A DNA stretch of 64,000 bases from Diplocloster modestus (GTDB lineage Bacteria > Bacillota > Clostridia > Lachnospirales > Lachnospiraceae). The notes beneath the pieces are model-generated. The model worked only from the letters and a program-made list of their open reading frames with translations. It had not been told where the DNA came from and made no database searches. The position numbers were made by a program, and so were the translations under genes. This document shows, one piece after another, positions 1 through 9,642 of this stretch (positions are counted from its first letter, which is position 1; every line of letters begins with the position of its first letter). The stretch lies in contig NZ_JAHQCX010000007.1 in NCBI RefSeq assembly GCF_019042245.1, positions 1-64,000 on the forward strand, written 5' to 3'.

Positions 1-276
1 AAAGTCTATAATTTACTGCAACTTTTAACCGCTGGTGGAATTTAGTCTTGCACTGGAATTTACTTTTTCAAGTCAGCTCTGCCTGCTACCCCTGCTTTTA
101 TATATTCCGATCCGTTTAACCGGAATCAAAACTCGATATAGGGTACACTGGAATGAAAACGGACGTCCGGCTTCCCGCCGGTCGTCCGTTATGTTAAATA
201 TTCATCTAAAAAAATGTATACTTTACAGCATCCCTTAATACATGCCCTTACGGGCGGGGTCGCAGCTTTCGCTGCT
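1..276. other. gene-free left edge with one hairpin
   Basis: No convincing gene is seen. An open frame of 67 codons at 35-238 lacks a ribosome binding site and resembles no family. A stem-loop lies at 158-190 (arms AACGGACG and CGTCCGTT enclosing a smaller CCGG/CCGG stem) and may be a terminator for a gene left of the window or for the hydrolase gene that ends at 277. Confidence 0.4.
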
Positions 277-1047
277 CTAAAAGGTATAAAATTCATGTCC
301 ACCGTAAGCCTGCAGCCATTGCAGATTATTGTCAAACCAGCTCATATTGGTGGGATCCGCAAAGGATCTCGCTGAAAAAAACAATGCGCCCTGCGAATAA
401 TCCTCTCCCTCCAAAGCTCTGTTCACAGCCTCAATCGTACTTTCTGTGACCGTCACTTTGGCAAGCCTTCCATCAATCGTGGGTGAGAATTGAGCCGTTC
501 TTCCATTCTTCTGGAACACGACTTCGGTTACCGTATCCGGGAACCTGGGATGATTCACCCGGTTGATAATGACATCTGCCACCAGGATCTTTCCTTTGAT
601 ATCTGAACCTGTTGCTTCCGCCTCTACGATTTTAAGTAAGTTCTCGTAATCGTCGCCGTTAAGTGGGATGACCTTCCGGCTCTTAGCTGCCTCCTCGGCA
701 GTCTGCGTAACTACGTCTGCTGCTGATCTGGGTACTACCTGTGCGGTCTGTGAAGCCGCCGTATTACTCCCTGATTCCTCATCTTGTGGTGTCTCTATTA
801 AAACCTGCGCTTTTGCTTCCGTAACACTTTCTTCTTCCAGCCCTTCCTCCAAAGAGGTATCCGCCTCGGCAATTCCTGTCGTAATAGCTTTGTTTTTACC
901 GGCTGCGGCAAAGCTGCCAGAGTGGAATGCGACCATAGCCAAAATGATGGTACCTGCGGTAATTATAGCGCAGGTACGGTAGCATTTCTTGGGTATTCCC
1001 TTTAAGAATCCCCAGACTCTGTGAAGAAACGAGTGTAAAGTCCGCAT
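277..1047 (-). CDS. SleB/CwlJ-family cell wall hydrolase
   Basis: Predicted peptidoglycan hydrolase of the SleB/CwlJ family (Hydrolase_2), whose members cut cortex or wall glycan. The 256-residue protein has a basic N-terminus, one hydrophobic segment at about residues 26-48 (signal or anchor), a low-complexity acidic and Gln/Thr-rich linker to about 125, and the catalytic domain at about 130-256 with the conserved acidic motif VEAEATG and the NRVNHPRFPDTV region. The start follows AAGGGGGCG. A consensus vegetative promoter lies upstream, so it may act in growth and not only in germination. It could be a wall-remodelling enzyme; the substrate cannot be read from sequence. Confidence 0.85.
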   Translation of the reverse strand: MRTLHSFLHRVWGFLKGIPKKCYRTCAIITAGTIILAMVAFHSGSFAAAGKNKAITTGIAEADTSLEEGLEEESVTEAKAQVLIETPQDEESGSNTAASQTAQVVPRSAADVVTQTAEEAAKSRKVIPLNGDDYENLLKIVEAEATGSDIKGKILVADVIINRVNHPRFPDTVTEVVFQKNGRTAQFSPTIDGRLAKVTVTESTIEAVNRALEGEDYSQGALFFSARSFADPTNMSWFDNNLQWLQAYGGHEFYTF

Positions 1048-1136
1048 TTTTACGCCCCCTTCTATTCAATTTCTCATTCTGAAGCTTTCCTCCTTATCTC
1101 CCTCAAAAACCAGATTTGCGTCACGACATGTTTTGA

Positions 1137-1165
1137 ATTATAAAAAATACACGTTTTAATGTCAA
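1137..1165 (-). promoter_or_regulatory. consensus sigma-A promoter of the SleB-like gene
   Basis: On the minus strand a perfect -35 TTGACA (1160-1165) and a perfect -10 TATAAT (1137-1142) are separated by exactly 17 bases. This predicts a 5' leader of about 80 bases before the ATG at 1047. The rest of the 1048-1388 gap is AT-rich and shows nothing else clear. Confidence 0.75.
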
Positions 1166-1388
1166 TAATAATTTCCAAAATTTGGTAATTACGTCCAGAA
1201 AGTAATTTTGGTCTATTTATTTCATGTAATTCCTTATAAATAATTACATTAATTTTTTTAAATTTTTATAAAACATAACTGTAATATTCCCAGCACATTA
1301 TTAAGATCCTGTAAACTATTTTTCACACATTTTTAATATTTTATTCAATTTTTCAAAAAAAGCTACTGGGAATTATAGAAAAACTGTT

Positions 1389-2273
1389 TTATTTGCTTTC
1401 ATTCGCATGCCTGTATTCCAGATAATCCAAAAAGCGGCTGACCGCTTGCGGCACAGATTTCTTATCTCTCATGGCAAGTCCGACCTTACGATAGGCCGGT
1501 ATTTCCAATTCTTTAGCAATAATATGGTAAGGATTCCTGTGTAATATTAATTCCGGCAAAATACTGATCCCGAGACCGGATTCCACCATAGACATAATGG
1601 CATAGTCATCCCATGTGGTAAAATATACATTGGGTTTGATGCCGCACTGTTCAAAAATTTCAGATATTTCGGCCTTTCCGCCTTTTTCCAAAAGCAGAAA
1701 GGGGTACTCACACAGCGACTGGACAGGAAAATGTTCCGCTTCCGCCAGCGGGTGGTCCTGGGGTAATATAACCAGTAACCGATCCTGTTCCAAAAAGATC
1801 GTATCCAGATCCAATTGCGTGGGAAGCCGCAAAAAACCGCAATCCACACGCCCTTGTATAATCCAGTTTTCAATTTCCGAATAATCCCCCAGCAGGAGCT
1901 CGTAGTCAATATTGGGATAACATTTTTGAAACTCCCCTATTATATTAGGAAGCCAGTGGGTGGCCACACTGGAAAATGTTCCGATTCTTATGATTCCGGA
2001 TTGGAGTCCATGCAGCTCGTCAATCTGTGTCCGCAGCCTGTAATATTCATTGCAGATGCTTTGCGCGTATGGAAGGAGTGTAAGACCGCCGGAGGTAAGA
2101 TGAACCCCGGATCGTCCCCGTTCCAGCAATAAAATGTTCCATTCCCTCTCCAGATCATTTACCATACGGCTTATGCCGGATTGTGAATAATTCAGCACTT
2201 CGGCCGCTTTTGTAAAACTCCCGTACTCATATGTTTTCACAAAGGCCAAGTATTTCTGTATATTCATATCCAT
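1389..2273 (-). CDS. LysR-family transcriptional regulator
   Basis: A 294-residue LysR-type regulator: winged HTH at residues 1-60 (FVKTYEYGSFTKAAEVLNYS, SQSGISRMVNDLE) followed by a two-lobed periplasmic-binding-like effector domain (about 90-290), the family's normal length. It is transcribed divergently from the glutamate 5-kinase gene at 2472, the usual arrangement for a LysR protein and its target. The shared 198-base region contains AT-rich half-sites (ATAATTAT / GTAATTAT) around 2313-2345 that could be its box; this is inference. Effector unknown. Confidence 0.9.
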   Translation of the reverse strand: MDMNIQKYLAFVKTYEYGSFTKAAEVLNYSQSGISRMVNDLEREWNILLLERGRSGVHLTSGGLTLLPYAQSICNEYYRLRTQIDELHGLQSGIIRIGTFSSVATHWLPNIIGEFQKCYPNIDYELLLGDYSEIENWIIQGRVDCGFLRLPTQLDLDTIFLEQDRLLVILPQDHPLAEAEHFPVQSLCEYPFLLLEKGGKAEISEIFEQCGIKPNVYFTTWDDYAIMSMVESGLGISILPELILHRNPYHIIAKELEIPAYRKVGLAMRDKKSVPQAVSRFLDYLEYRHANESK

Positions 2274-2471
2274 AATTTTTGTTTTCTCCCCTATCCATCT
2301 GCTTTTCTCATGATAATTATGCCAAACATGCGTTTTTGTAATTATAGAGAATATGTTACACTACTAGCAGGTGATTTTCAATACAAAGAAAATTTTACCA
2401 AAGAGAGGAAGCGCAAGAAGGCATGTACGATGAACCGGTATGGATTTTAGAAAGAATGGGGATGGAATAAG

Positions 2472-3269
2472 ATGGGATTATATAAAAACAGGATTGTAGT
2501 CAAAGTAGGGACATCGACGTTAACAAATGAAATGGGGAAAAGTGATTTTCGTTCCTTTGACCGGCTGGCCTGTGTGTTATCAGATATCCAAAATCTAGGC
2601 TATGAGGTGATTCTCGTTTCCTCAGGGGCCATCGCCGTGGGTACCAGTAAATTACAAATGAAAAAAAGGCCTGACAGTATGCGTTTAAAGCAGGCTGCTG
2701 CCGCCGTAGGCCAGTGCAGCATATGTTTTCTGTATGACAAATTTTTCAACGATTATGACAAAACCATCGCGCAGATATTGTTGAACGCCGAGGATATGGA
2801 ACATGAGGAAAAGAAAGAAAATCTGATCAATACGTTTAATGCACTGCTGGAAATGGATATCATTCCCATCGTAAATGAAAATGATTCTGTCAGTTACACG
2901 GAGATCGAATCAAAGGACCGGCTGTTCGGCGATAACGATATGCTCTCCGCTGTGGTGGCCGTGCTGTGTAAAGCGCATAAACTGATCATTTTATCCGACA
3001 TAGACGGCTTCTACGACAGTGACCCCCGGCTTCATCCGAACGCCCGATTGATCGAAAAAATAGAACAGATCGATGAGAGCGTCCAATCACTGGCCGGAGG
3101 TGCCGGGTCCAGGCGCGGAACAGGCGGTATGAAAACAAAACTGCAGGCGGCCAAACTTGCCACATCACAGGGAATTGATACCATCATAACAAATGGGAAA
3201 AATCCGGCTGCCTTGTATGATATTGTAAAAGGTGAAAAGGCAGGCACGCTTTTCACCGGAAAACGGTAA
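2472..3269 (+). CDS. proB: glutamate 5-kinase, short form without PUA domain
   Basis: Phosphorylates glutamate to gamma-glutamyl phosphate, the first step of proline synthesis. The 265-residue protein is a single amino-acid-kinase domain: VVKVGTSTLT at the N-terminus, VSSGAIAVG, the substrate loop NENDSV, FGDNDMLSA, and GTGGMKTKLQAA. Enterobacterial ProB has about 367 residues with a C-terminal PUA domain; this one stops after the kinase fold, as in several Firmicutes. No proA follows: the next gene is convergent and a terminator intervenes. A divergent LysR gene may regulate it. Proline feedback control cannot be judged here. Confidence 0.92.
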   Translation: MGLYKNRIVVKVGTSTLTNEMGKSDFRSFDRLACVLSDIQNLGYEVILVSSGAIAVGTSKLQMKKRPDSMRLKQAAAAVGQCSICFLYDKFFNDYDKTIAQILLNAEDMEHEEKKENLINTFNALLEMDIIPIVNENDSVSYTEIESKDRLFGDNDMLSAVVAVLCKAHKLIILSDIDGFYDSDPRLHPNARLIEKIEQIDESVQSLAGGAGSRRGTGGMKTKLQAAKLATSQGIDTIITNGKNPAALYDIVKGEKAGTLFTGKR

Positions 3270-3335
3270 ATTATATCTGTTTACTCCTACGGTATATGTA
3301 TTTCTTCCTATTTATAAGGAAACCGTAATCGACAA

Positions 3336-3372
3336 AATCCCTCTTTCCGGCAAATGGCCGGAAAAAGGGATT
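3336..3372. terminator. bidirectional terminator between proB and Na/Pi cotransporter
   Basis: Arms AATCCCTCTTTCCGG and CCGGAAAAAGGGATT pair with a short loop between two convergent genes. T- and A-rich flanks fit a shared intrinsic terminator. Confidence 0.7.
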
Positions 3373-3396
3373 CTATCATTATAACACCTTTGCTAT

Positions 3397-5058
3397 TTAA
3401 AGCTCGTCCACCAGATAACCGGCGATATTATTCGCATGGTCTGAGATCCGTTCCAGATTGCTGATAATATCCAGGAATACCACTCCTGATTTTGCCTGAC
3501 ATTCTCCGGTTGAGAGACGCTCGATGTGCTTGCTGCGCAGCTCCTCTTCCAGATCATCGACATCTTCTTCATATTGAACGACTTTACGGACATATTCCAT
3601 GCTCTCTTCGCTCCGCGCCTTAAGCGCGCTGGCCAAACTGTCCAGCACGATTTTCATCAGGTCCTTCATCTCTGTCTGCGCGGTATCTGAGAACAGGATA
3701 TCATTATCCTTCTTAAAACCAGCCAACTCGGCAATATTTTCCGCGTGGTCACCCACCCGTTCCATATCGCTGATCGTATAAAACAAATCATTGACCACCT
3801 GATGCTGGTCCTCAGTCAAAGACAGATTGCTGATTTTCACCAGATATTCCGTAATGATTTTTTCCATATTATTGATGGATGCCTCTGTCTTAAACACCTG
3901 CTGCGCCTTCTCCGTATCGTTATTCAAAGCGGAGTCAAAGGCCAGGTTTACATTTTCATAAACCACATCACCCATGTGGATGACCTCAGCCAGCACATTT
4001 TCAACCGCAAAAGACGGTGTTTCGAAAATACGGGGATCCAGATGACGGAGCACGGCCTCGTCTTCCCCCTCTGTTACCGCAAGGGCGTCTGTCTTTTCCT
4101 TGATGATTAAACCTGAAAGCTTGACCAGATAATTCGCAAACGGGAACAGCAGTACCGTGTTCGTCACATTGAATACAGTATGGAATATCGATATCTGCAC
4201 ACTGTTAATCGTTCCCGCTGCAAAGCTCGGCCTCAGGGAAAACAGTGTGAACATAATAATGCCGAACAGCACGGCTCCGATCACATTAAACAGCAGATGG
4301 ATAACGGCCGCCCGCTTAGCTGTCTTATTCGCACCGGCACTGGAGAGCAGTGCCGTAACGCAGGTACCGATGTTCTGTCCCAGCGTAATGTAAACCGCAG
4401 AATTCCAGGTAACCACACCGTTCAGCGCCAATGTCTGAAGAATACCGACCGATGCGGAAGAACTCTGAATAATCGCGGTTACCAGCGCGCCGGCCAAAAT
4501 ACCAAATACCGGATTGCTGCCCAATGTCTTGAATATCGTGGCGAAAATCGGCGCATCCTTGTACGGCGTGATCGCGCCCGACATAAAACTCAGGCCAATA
4601 AATAAAACTCCAAAACCGACAGCGATCTCTCCGATCTCCCTTTTTTTCTCCCCTTTTGTGAATATCATCATAAAAGCCCCGATACCGATGATCAACGGAG
4701 CTATGAATTCAGGCTTAAAGAATGCTCCCCACTCACTCATGGATACGATCCAGGCCGTAACCGTGGTACCGATATTCGCGCCCATGATAACGCCGACTGC
4801 CTGCGTCAGATTCAAAATACTGGCGTTTACAAAACCAACCACCATAACCGTCGTGGCGGAACTGCTCTGGATGATGGCCGTTACCAAAGCACCCACTATT
4901 ACAGCCAAAATACGGTTGTTAGTCAGGAAACCCATCAACTGTTTCATTTTGTTACCGGCAGACTTCTGGAGACCGTCGGCCATAACATTCATACCATACA
5001 GGAACATACCTAAACCGCCGACAAACCGAAACAGCATCTCTATGTCTTCAAACGACAT
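3397..5058 (-). CDS. Na+/phosphate cotransporter with PhoU-like tail
   Basis: A 553-residue Na/Pi cotransporter of the PNaS family. Two inverted membrane halves each carry the QSSS signature (VTAIIQSSSATTV at about residue 60, VTAIIQSSSASVG at about 190), with about eight to nine membrane segments up to residue 325. A soluble helical PhoU-like tail (about 345-553) contains the DMERVGDHAENIAE and NLERISDHANNIAGY repeats typical of metal-binding PhoU bundles. Bacterial relatives (NptA/YjbB) move phosphate, inward or as overflow export; direction cannot be told. It is monocistronic and convergent with proB. Confidence 0.9.
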   Translation of the reverse strand: MSFEDIEMLFRFVGGLGMFLYGMNVMADGLQKSAGNKMKQLMGFLTNNRILAVIVGALVTAIIQSSSATTVMVVGFVNASILNLTQAVGVIMGANIGTTVTAWIVSMSEWGAFFKPEFIAPLIIGIGAFMMIFTKGEKKREIGEIAVGFGVLFIGLSFMSGAITPYKDAPIFATIFKTLGSNPVFGILAGALVTAIIQSSSASVGILQTLALNGVVTWNSAVYITLGQNIGTCVTALLSSAGANKTAKRAAVIHLLFNVIGAVLFGIIMFTLFSLRPSFAAGTINSVQISIFHTVFNVTNTVLLFPFANYLVKLSGLIIKEKTDALAVTEGEDEAVLRHLDPRIFETPSFAVENVLAEVIHMGDVVYENVNLAFDSALNNDTEKAQQVFKTEASINNMEKIITEYLVKISNLSLTEDQHQVVNDLFYTISDMERVGDHAENIAELAGFKKDNDILFSDTAQTEMKDLMKIVLDSLASALKARSEESMEYVRKVVQYEEDVDDLEEELRSKHIERLSTGECQAKSGVVFLDIISNLERISDHANNIAGYLVDEL

Positions 5059-5289
5059 ATTCCCTGATCCCTCCTATTTTTATAATATGCACATACATTT
5101 TAATTTTACTAAAGATGAATGTTATACGCAAGGCTAACTTTTTAAAATTACAAATTTTTGTCAAAGGATGAAAAAAATACTAGTGTAATGACGAAATTTC
5201 TCCATATACTATTCTCGTAACAAACAACACAAAAAACAGATCACCAACAAAACTAAATTGAAGATCTGTAATTCAAGGAGGAATTTATT

Positions 5290-5496
5290 ATGTCAAATCG
5301 TTCTTCTAATCATGCAGTAGTACCGGAAGCTAAAGGAGCTTTAGACAGATTCAAATACGAAGTAGCCAGCGAACTTGGTGTTCCTTTGACTGATGGTTAT
5401 AATGGTAACCTGACTTCCAAACAGAACGGTAGTGTCGGCGGTTATATGGTAAAGAAAATGATCGAGGCACAGGAAAGACAGATGGCAGGGAAATAA
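5290..5496 (+). CDS. alpha/beta-type small acid-soluble spore protein
   Basis: A 68-residue alpha/beta SASP, which coats and protects DNA in dormant spores. It shows the family core: ALDRFKYEVASELGV, containing the cleavage region of the germination protease GPR, then DGYNGNLTSKQNGSVGGYMVKKMIE. A strong AAGGAGG lies just before the ATG. Expression is expected under the forespore factor sigma-G, but I could not pick convincing -35/-10 boxes upstream. Confidence 0.96.
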   Translation: MSNRSSNHAVVPEAKGALDRFKYEVASELGVPLTDGYNGNLTSKQNGSVGGYMVKKMIEAQERQMAGK

Positions 5497-5535
5497 ATCG
5501 TCGCCTGAAGTCAATCTCTGAAATGAAAATCTGAC

Positions 5536-5585
5536 TTAGAGGGTTTGCTGTATGCGTTACGCTGCGGTAGGCCCTCTATTATCAT
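5536..5585. terminator. terminator between SASP and recG
   Basis: TAGAGGG and CCCTCTA arms enclose an imperfect inner stem, followed by a T-rich run on the plus strand. It lies between the convergent SASP and recG genes and may serve both. Confidence 0.6.
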
Positions 5586-5634
5586 TTTTGGATAAGTTTA
5601 TTTACGAAAGGCGTGGAGGGGACTTCTTGGGTCT

Positions 5635-7689
5635 TTACATGGATATCTTCCCGGTGCCCCGATTTATGTATTGAGTCAGGCGTCTCTGAAGTGGAGCGTG
5701 TTCCGGAGCGGACAGGGATTCATCTTCTTCGATCAGCGCGGCAACGGCTTCGTTGGCTTGCTGGAGCACATTCACGTCGGTGAAGACGTCTCCGATGCGG
5801 AATTCCAGGAGGCCGCTTTGGCGGATGCCGAAGAGGTCGCCGGGGCCTCTTAGTTTCAGGTCTTCGCTGGCGATATGGAAGCCGTCGTTGGACTGATTTA
5901 GTATGTTTAAGCGTTTCATCGTCTGGGGCTGGTCGTTACCGCTGACGAAGATACAGTAGGACTGATGGGCGCCCCTGCCTACTCTGCCCCGGAGCTGATG
6001 CAGCTGGGCCAGGCCGAAGCGCTCGGCGTTTTCTACCATCATGACTGTGGCGTTTGGAACGTTAACCCCTACTTCTACTACGGTAGTGGAGACCAGGACC
6101 TGGATCTCACCGGTTGCAAAGCGCTCCATGATGCTGTTTTTCTCGGCAGCCTTCATTTTTCCGTGGAGATATTCAATCGCGATGTCCGGGAGGAAATCAC
6201 GGAGACGGCGGGTGTAATCGATGACATTTTCCGCTTCGATGGATTCGCTCTCTTCCACCATGGGACAGATAATGTAAGCCTGCCTGCCTGCCCTGATTTC
6301 CCGGGATATGAAATCATAGGCTTTGGGACGGTAGCCGGTACCCACGACACAGTTCTTGATGGGGCGTCGGGCAGCCGGAAGCTCATTGATCACGGAGATG
6401 TCCAGATCTCCGTAAATGATGAGAGCCAGGGTCCGGGGAATCGGGGTAGCGCTCATGACCAGGACATGAGGCTCTCTTCCCTTGTTTGAGAGAGTCTCTC
6501 TTTGCCGGACACCAAAACGGTGCTGTTCATCTGTGACTACCAGGGCCAGATCCCGGTAATTAACTTTTTCCTGTATGAGAGCGTGGGTTCCGATGATGAT
6601 GTCTGCTTCTCCGCTTTCGATCTGGCTGTAGACTTCCCTCTTTTCTTTTGCCGTCATGGAACCGGTCAGGAGAACCGGACGGTAGGACAGCTGGTTGTCT
6701 GCGAAAAGACTGTTAATAGATTCATAGTGCTGGCGGGCCAAAACCTCCGTGGGTACCATCAGCGCTCCCTGATAACCGTTACCAGCCGCCAGCATCAGAG
6801 CCAGGACAGCGATGATGGTTTTACCGGAGCCTACATCTCCCTGAATCAGGCGGCCCATTACTTTATGGCCTGTCATGTCGCTCTCTATCTCCTGCCAGAC
6901 TTTTTTCTGTGCTCCGGTAAGGGCGTATGGCAGGCCGGTAATGAGCTGTTCGGTCTGGGATATTCGTTTTATATCAAAAGCGTTGACGGATTCAACCGCC
7001 TCCTCCCTCATCCTGCGAAGGGCTAATATAAATAGAAAGAATTCTTCAAACACCAGCCGGTGTCTGGCCTGAACCAGAGTTTCCTGATCGGTTGGAAAAT
7101 GGATGTTCTGAATGGAATAATTATATTCTGCCAGATTAAATTCCCTTCGGATAGTTGCCGGCAGGAATTCGGCGTAGACGATCCCTGACTTAAGCGCCTG
7201 ATTTACCGCGCGCACGATGGCCGAATTGCTAAGGCCTGCTGTCAGGGCATACTGGGGCCGCATCGTACCTGCGATCTCCATATAGGCGGCTACGGTGAAC
7301 AGCTCCGGCTGATCCATGGTCAGATGGCCCTCTTTGCTGACGACACGGCCCCGCAGGATGTATCTGGAACCCTGCAGAAGCTGTCTGCTTAAAAAAGGCA
7401 TATTGAACCAGGTTACCTGCAAGACGCCGCTGGGGTCAGTGACCCGCACGGTTAATATCTGAAGATTTTTGACTTTTTTCTGCTGTACTCTGCCGTTTAT
7501 GGCTACGGATACTGCCTGTACCTTTTCAGGGACCAGCGAAGCGACCGGAACAGGCTCCTCATAGATATCATAGGCTCTCGGGTAGTATTCCAGCAGATCT
7601 CCCACGGATAGTACGTCTATTTTCCTGAATAACTGGGCAGTTTTGGGCCCAACGCCTTTTAATTCCTCTACACTGCTTTCTCTTTCCAT
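5635..7689 (-). CDS. recG: ATP-dependent DNA helicase RecG
   Basis: RecG remodels stalled replication forks and Holliday junctions. The 684-residue protein has the N-terminal wedge (OB fold) domain at about 1-240, then the superfamily 2 motor: Walker A GDVGSGKT near 285, the DEQH box with HRFGVRQRE, VMSATPIPRT, helicase C motifs with VSTTVVEVGVNVP, QLHQLRGRVGRG, and the RecG C-terminal region RGPGDLFGIRQSG. Length is normal. It lies downstream of yloV as in Bacillus, but a terminator at 7791-7838 separates the two, so it may have its own promoter. Confidence 0.97.
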   Translation of the reverse strand: MERESSVEELKGVGPKTAQLFRKIDVLSVGDLLEYYPRAYDIYEEPVPVASLVPEKVQAVSVAINGRVQQKKVKNLQILTVRVTDPSGVLQVTWFNMPFLSRQLLQGSRYILRGRVVSKEGHLTMDQPELFTVAAYMEIAGTMRPQYALTAGLSNSAIVRAVNQALKSGIVYAEFLPATIRREFNLAEYNYSIQNIHFPTDQETLVQARHRLVFEEFFLFILALRRMREEAVESVNAFDIKRISQTEQLITGLPYALTGAQKKVWQEIESDMTGHKVMGRLIQGDVGSGKTIIAVLALMLAAGNGYQGALMVPTEVLARQHYESINSLFADNQLSYRPVLLTGSMTAKEKREVYSQIESGEADIIIGTHALIQEKVNYRDLALVVTDEQHRFGVRQRETLSNKGREPHVLVMSATPIPRTLALIIYGDLDISVINELPAARRPIKNCVVGTGYRPKAYDFISREIRAGRQAYIICPMVEESESIEAENVIDYTRRLRDFLPDIAIEYLHGKMKAAEKNSIMERFATGEIQVLVSTTVVEVGVNVPNATVMMVENAERFGLAQLHQLRGRVGRGAHQSYCIFVSGNDQPQTMKRLNILNQSNDGFHIASEDLKLRGPGDLFGIRQSGLLEFRIGDVFTDVNVLQQANEAVAALIEEDESLSAPEHAPLQRRLTQYINRGTGKISM

Positions 7690-7790
7690 TTAAATTCTCC
7701 AGGTGGATGCTTTTTGTTATGATTTTCACATGTTTTTTTTATGTTTTACTTATAATTTTGTTATGCTTCTTATATATAAATATATATAAA

Positions 7791-7838
7791 ACAGGGGCGA
7801 ACAGATGCTTTTTCTCTCATCTTTTACGCCCCTGTACA
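7791..7838 (-). terminator. intrinsic terminator after yloV
   Basis: Arms ACAGGGGCG and CGCCCCTGT with an inner AGATG/CATCT pairing. Read on the minus strand it is followed by a TTTTATATAT tract, as expected for the end of the yloU-yloV unit. Confidence 0.65.
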
Positions 7839-7959
7839 TTTATTATTATATATCCATACACAACCTGACATATTTTAATATCTGATCTATTAAATGCCAC
7901 AGCTGCCATCTGCTGCTTCATCCGGCTGCCCGGATCGTTATGACAGCCTCTCCAGCAGA

Positions 7960-9624
7960 TTATTCTACGGATATTACATAGTAATAGATCGGCTGGCCGC
8001 CGGAATGCACTTCGATATCGTAATCCGGATACGCATCTTCCAGCTGGGCCGCCAGAGCCTCTGCTGTCTCCTCACTGATGTCCTCGCCATAGTATACGCT
8101 GATCAGTTCTGTATCTTCATCGGTCAGTTTTGAGATCATATCAATGGTAACATCCTGAATATCTTTCCCTACAGACAGGATCTCGTGATCTCCGATTCCC
8201 ATAATGTCGCCTTCACTTATCTCTTTTTCATCGATATGGGTGTCACGGACCGCATAGGTTACCTGACCAGTTTTTACTTTTTTGATCTCTTCCAGCATCT
8301 GGGCTTCATTGTCCGCAGGGGATTTCTCCGGTACCATGTTGATGACCGCGGTGATTCCCTGGGGAATAGTCTTGGTCGGAACGACAATGATATCTTTGTC
8401 CTTGCATAGGGCCTTGGCCTGATTGGCTGCCAGAATGATGTTTTTATTGTTCGGAAGAATGAAGATATGTTCTGCGTTTACCTTATCGATAGCCTGCAGC
8501 ATATCCTCGGTGCTGGGATTCATCGTCTGACCGCCTTCGATCAGATAGTCCACACCCAGTTCCCTGAATATCTCTCCGATGCCGTCTCCAATCGAAACAG
8601 ATATAAATCCGATCTCTTTCTTCGGCATCTCCTTCTCTTGTTCTTCTTTTTGCCGGGCCGCCACTTTTTCCGCATCTTTGATGAGTTTTTCCTGGTGCTC
8701 TTCCCGCATATTGTCTATCTTCATACTCGTGAGAGAACCGTACGTCAACGCCTTCTGGATCGCCAGACCCGGATCATTGGTATGTACGTGAACCTTCACG
8801 ATACCATCATCCGACACGGCGACTATGGAATCCCCGATCGATTCCAGATAGGATTTGAATTCCCTCTCCGTCTCATGATCATAATGTTTTTCCAACATGA
8901 TGATAAATTCAGTACAGTAACCGAATTTGATATCCGCTTCCGCCTGGGATGTAATCTTAGTCAAACCTTTGGATCCGGCTGCGGCATCTATGGTGTAATC
9001 GATCTCCTTGCCCAGGAAGCCGTCAAATGCACCTTTTAACACCTCGACCAGTCCCTGGCCGCCGGAATCCACCACACCGGCCTCTTTCAGGACAGGCAGC
9101 ATATCCGGTGTCCTGGATAACACATAATCAGCGTGTTTGATAATTTCTTCAAAAAAGACACTCAGATCGTCCGTGGTACCAACCAATTCGGTCGCTTTAT
9201 CCGCGGCGCCCTTGGCTACCGTAAGGATCGTTCCCTCCTTGGGCTTCATAACCGCCTTATATGCCGTTTCTACGGCTTTTTGCATGGCATTGGCCAGAAT
9301 CATCATATCCAGCGTTTCGTAGTCTCGGATCCCCTTAGTAAATCCTCTGAACAGCTGGGACAGGATAACCCCGGAATTCCCCCGGGCTCCGCGCAGGGAT
9401 CCGGAAGAGATCGCCTTCGCCACGGCACTCATGTTACAGGTATCCAGATTCGAGACCTCTCGCGCGGCCGACATGATCGTCAGCGTCATATTCGTACCTG
9501 TGTCACCGTCCGGTACCGGAAAGACATTCAATTCATTAATCCATTCTTTTTTCGCTTCCAGATTCTTTGCGCCGGCCAGAAACATCCGGGCCAGTATCTT
9601 CGCATCTATCGTATTTGTAACCAC
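7960..9624 (-). CDS. yloV: DAK2-domain protein YloV, fatty-acid-kinase type
   Basis: A 554-residue member of the YloV/FakA family. Residues 1-200 form the DhaL-type nucleotide-binding domain with the metal-binding motif DGDTGTN at 39-45 and SLRGARGNSGVILSQLFRG. The middle and C-terminal parts (about 230-554) match the FakA substrate/FakB-interaction region. FakA phosphorylates exogenous fatty acids bound to a DegV-type FakB; no FakB is in this window. It follows an Asp23/YloU gene by 18 bases, the conserved Firmicute pair yloU-yloV. Precise substrate in this organism is inferred only. Confidence 0.88.
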   Translation of the reverse strand: MVTNTIDAKILARMFLAGAKNLEAKKEWINELNVFPVPDGDTGTNMTLTIMSAAREVSNLDTCNMSAVAKAISSGSLRGARGNSGVILSQLFRGFTKGIRDYETLDMMILANAMQKAVETAYKAVMKPKEGTILTVAKGAADKATELVGTTDDLSVFFEEIIKHADYVLSRTPDMLPVLKEAGVVDSGGQGLVEVLKGAFDGFLGKEIDYTIDAAAGSKGLTKITSQAEADIKFGYCTEFIIMLEKHYDHETEREFKSYLESIGDSIVAVSDDGIVKVHVHTNDPGLAIQKALTYGSLTSMKIDNMREEHQEKLIKDAEKVAARQKEEQEKEMPKKEIGFISVSIGDGIGEIFRELGVDYLIEGGQTMNPSTEDMLQAIDKVNAEHIFILPNNKNIILAANQAKALCKDKDIIVVPTKTIPQGITAVINMVPEKSPADNEAQMLEEIKKVKTGQVTYAVRDTHIDEKEISEGDIMGIGDHEILSVGKDIQDVTIDMISKLTDEDTELISVYYGEDISEETAEALAAQLEDAYPDYDIEVHSGGQPIYYYVISVE

Positions 9625-9642
9625 AACAAGTTCCTCCTTAAA

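Noticed and set aside
35..238. 67-codon frame at the left edge
   Set aside because: No ribosome site, no family resemblance, and it overlaps a probable terminator hairpin.
2313..2346. LysR binding box between the LysR gene and proB
   Set aside because: AT-rich half-sites are suggestive but too degenerate to list as a separate site.
5160..5289. Sigma-G promoter for the SASP gene
   Set aside because: Expected from biology, but candidate boxes around 5185-5215 match the consensus too poorly to annotate.
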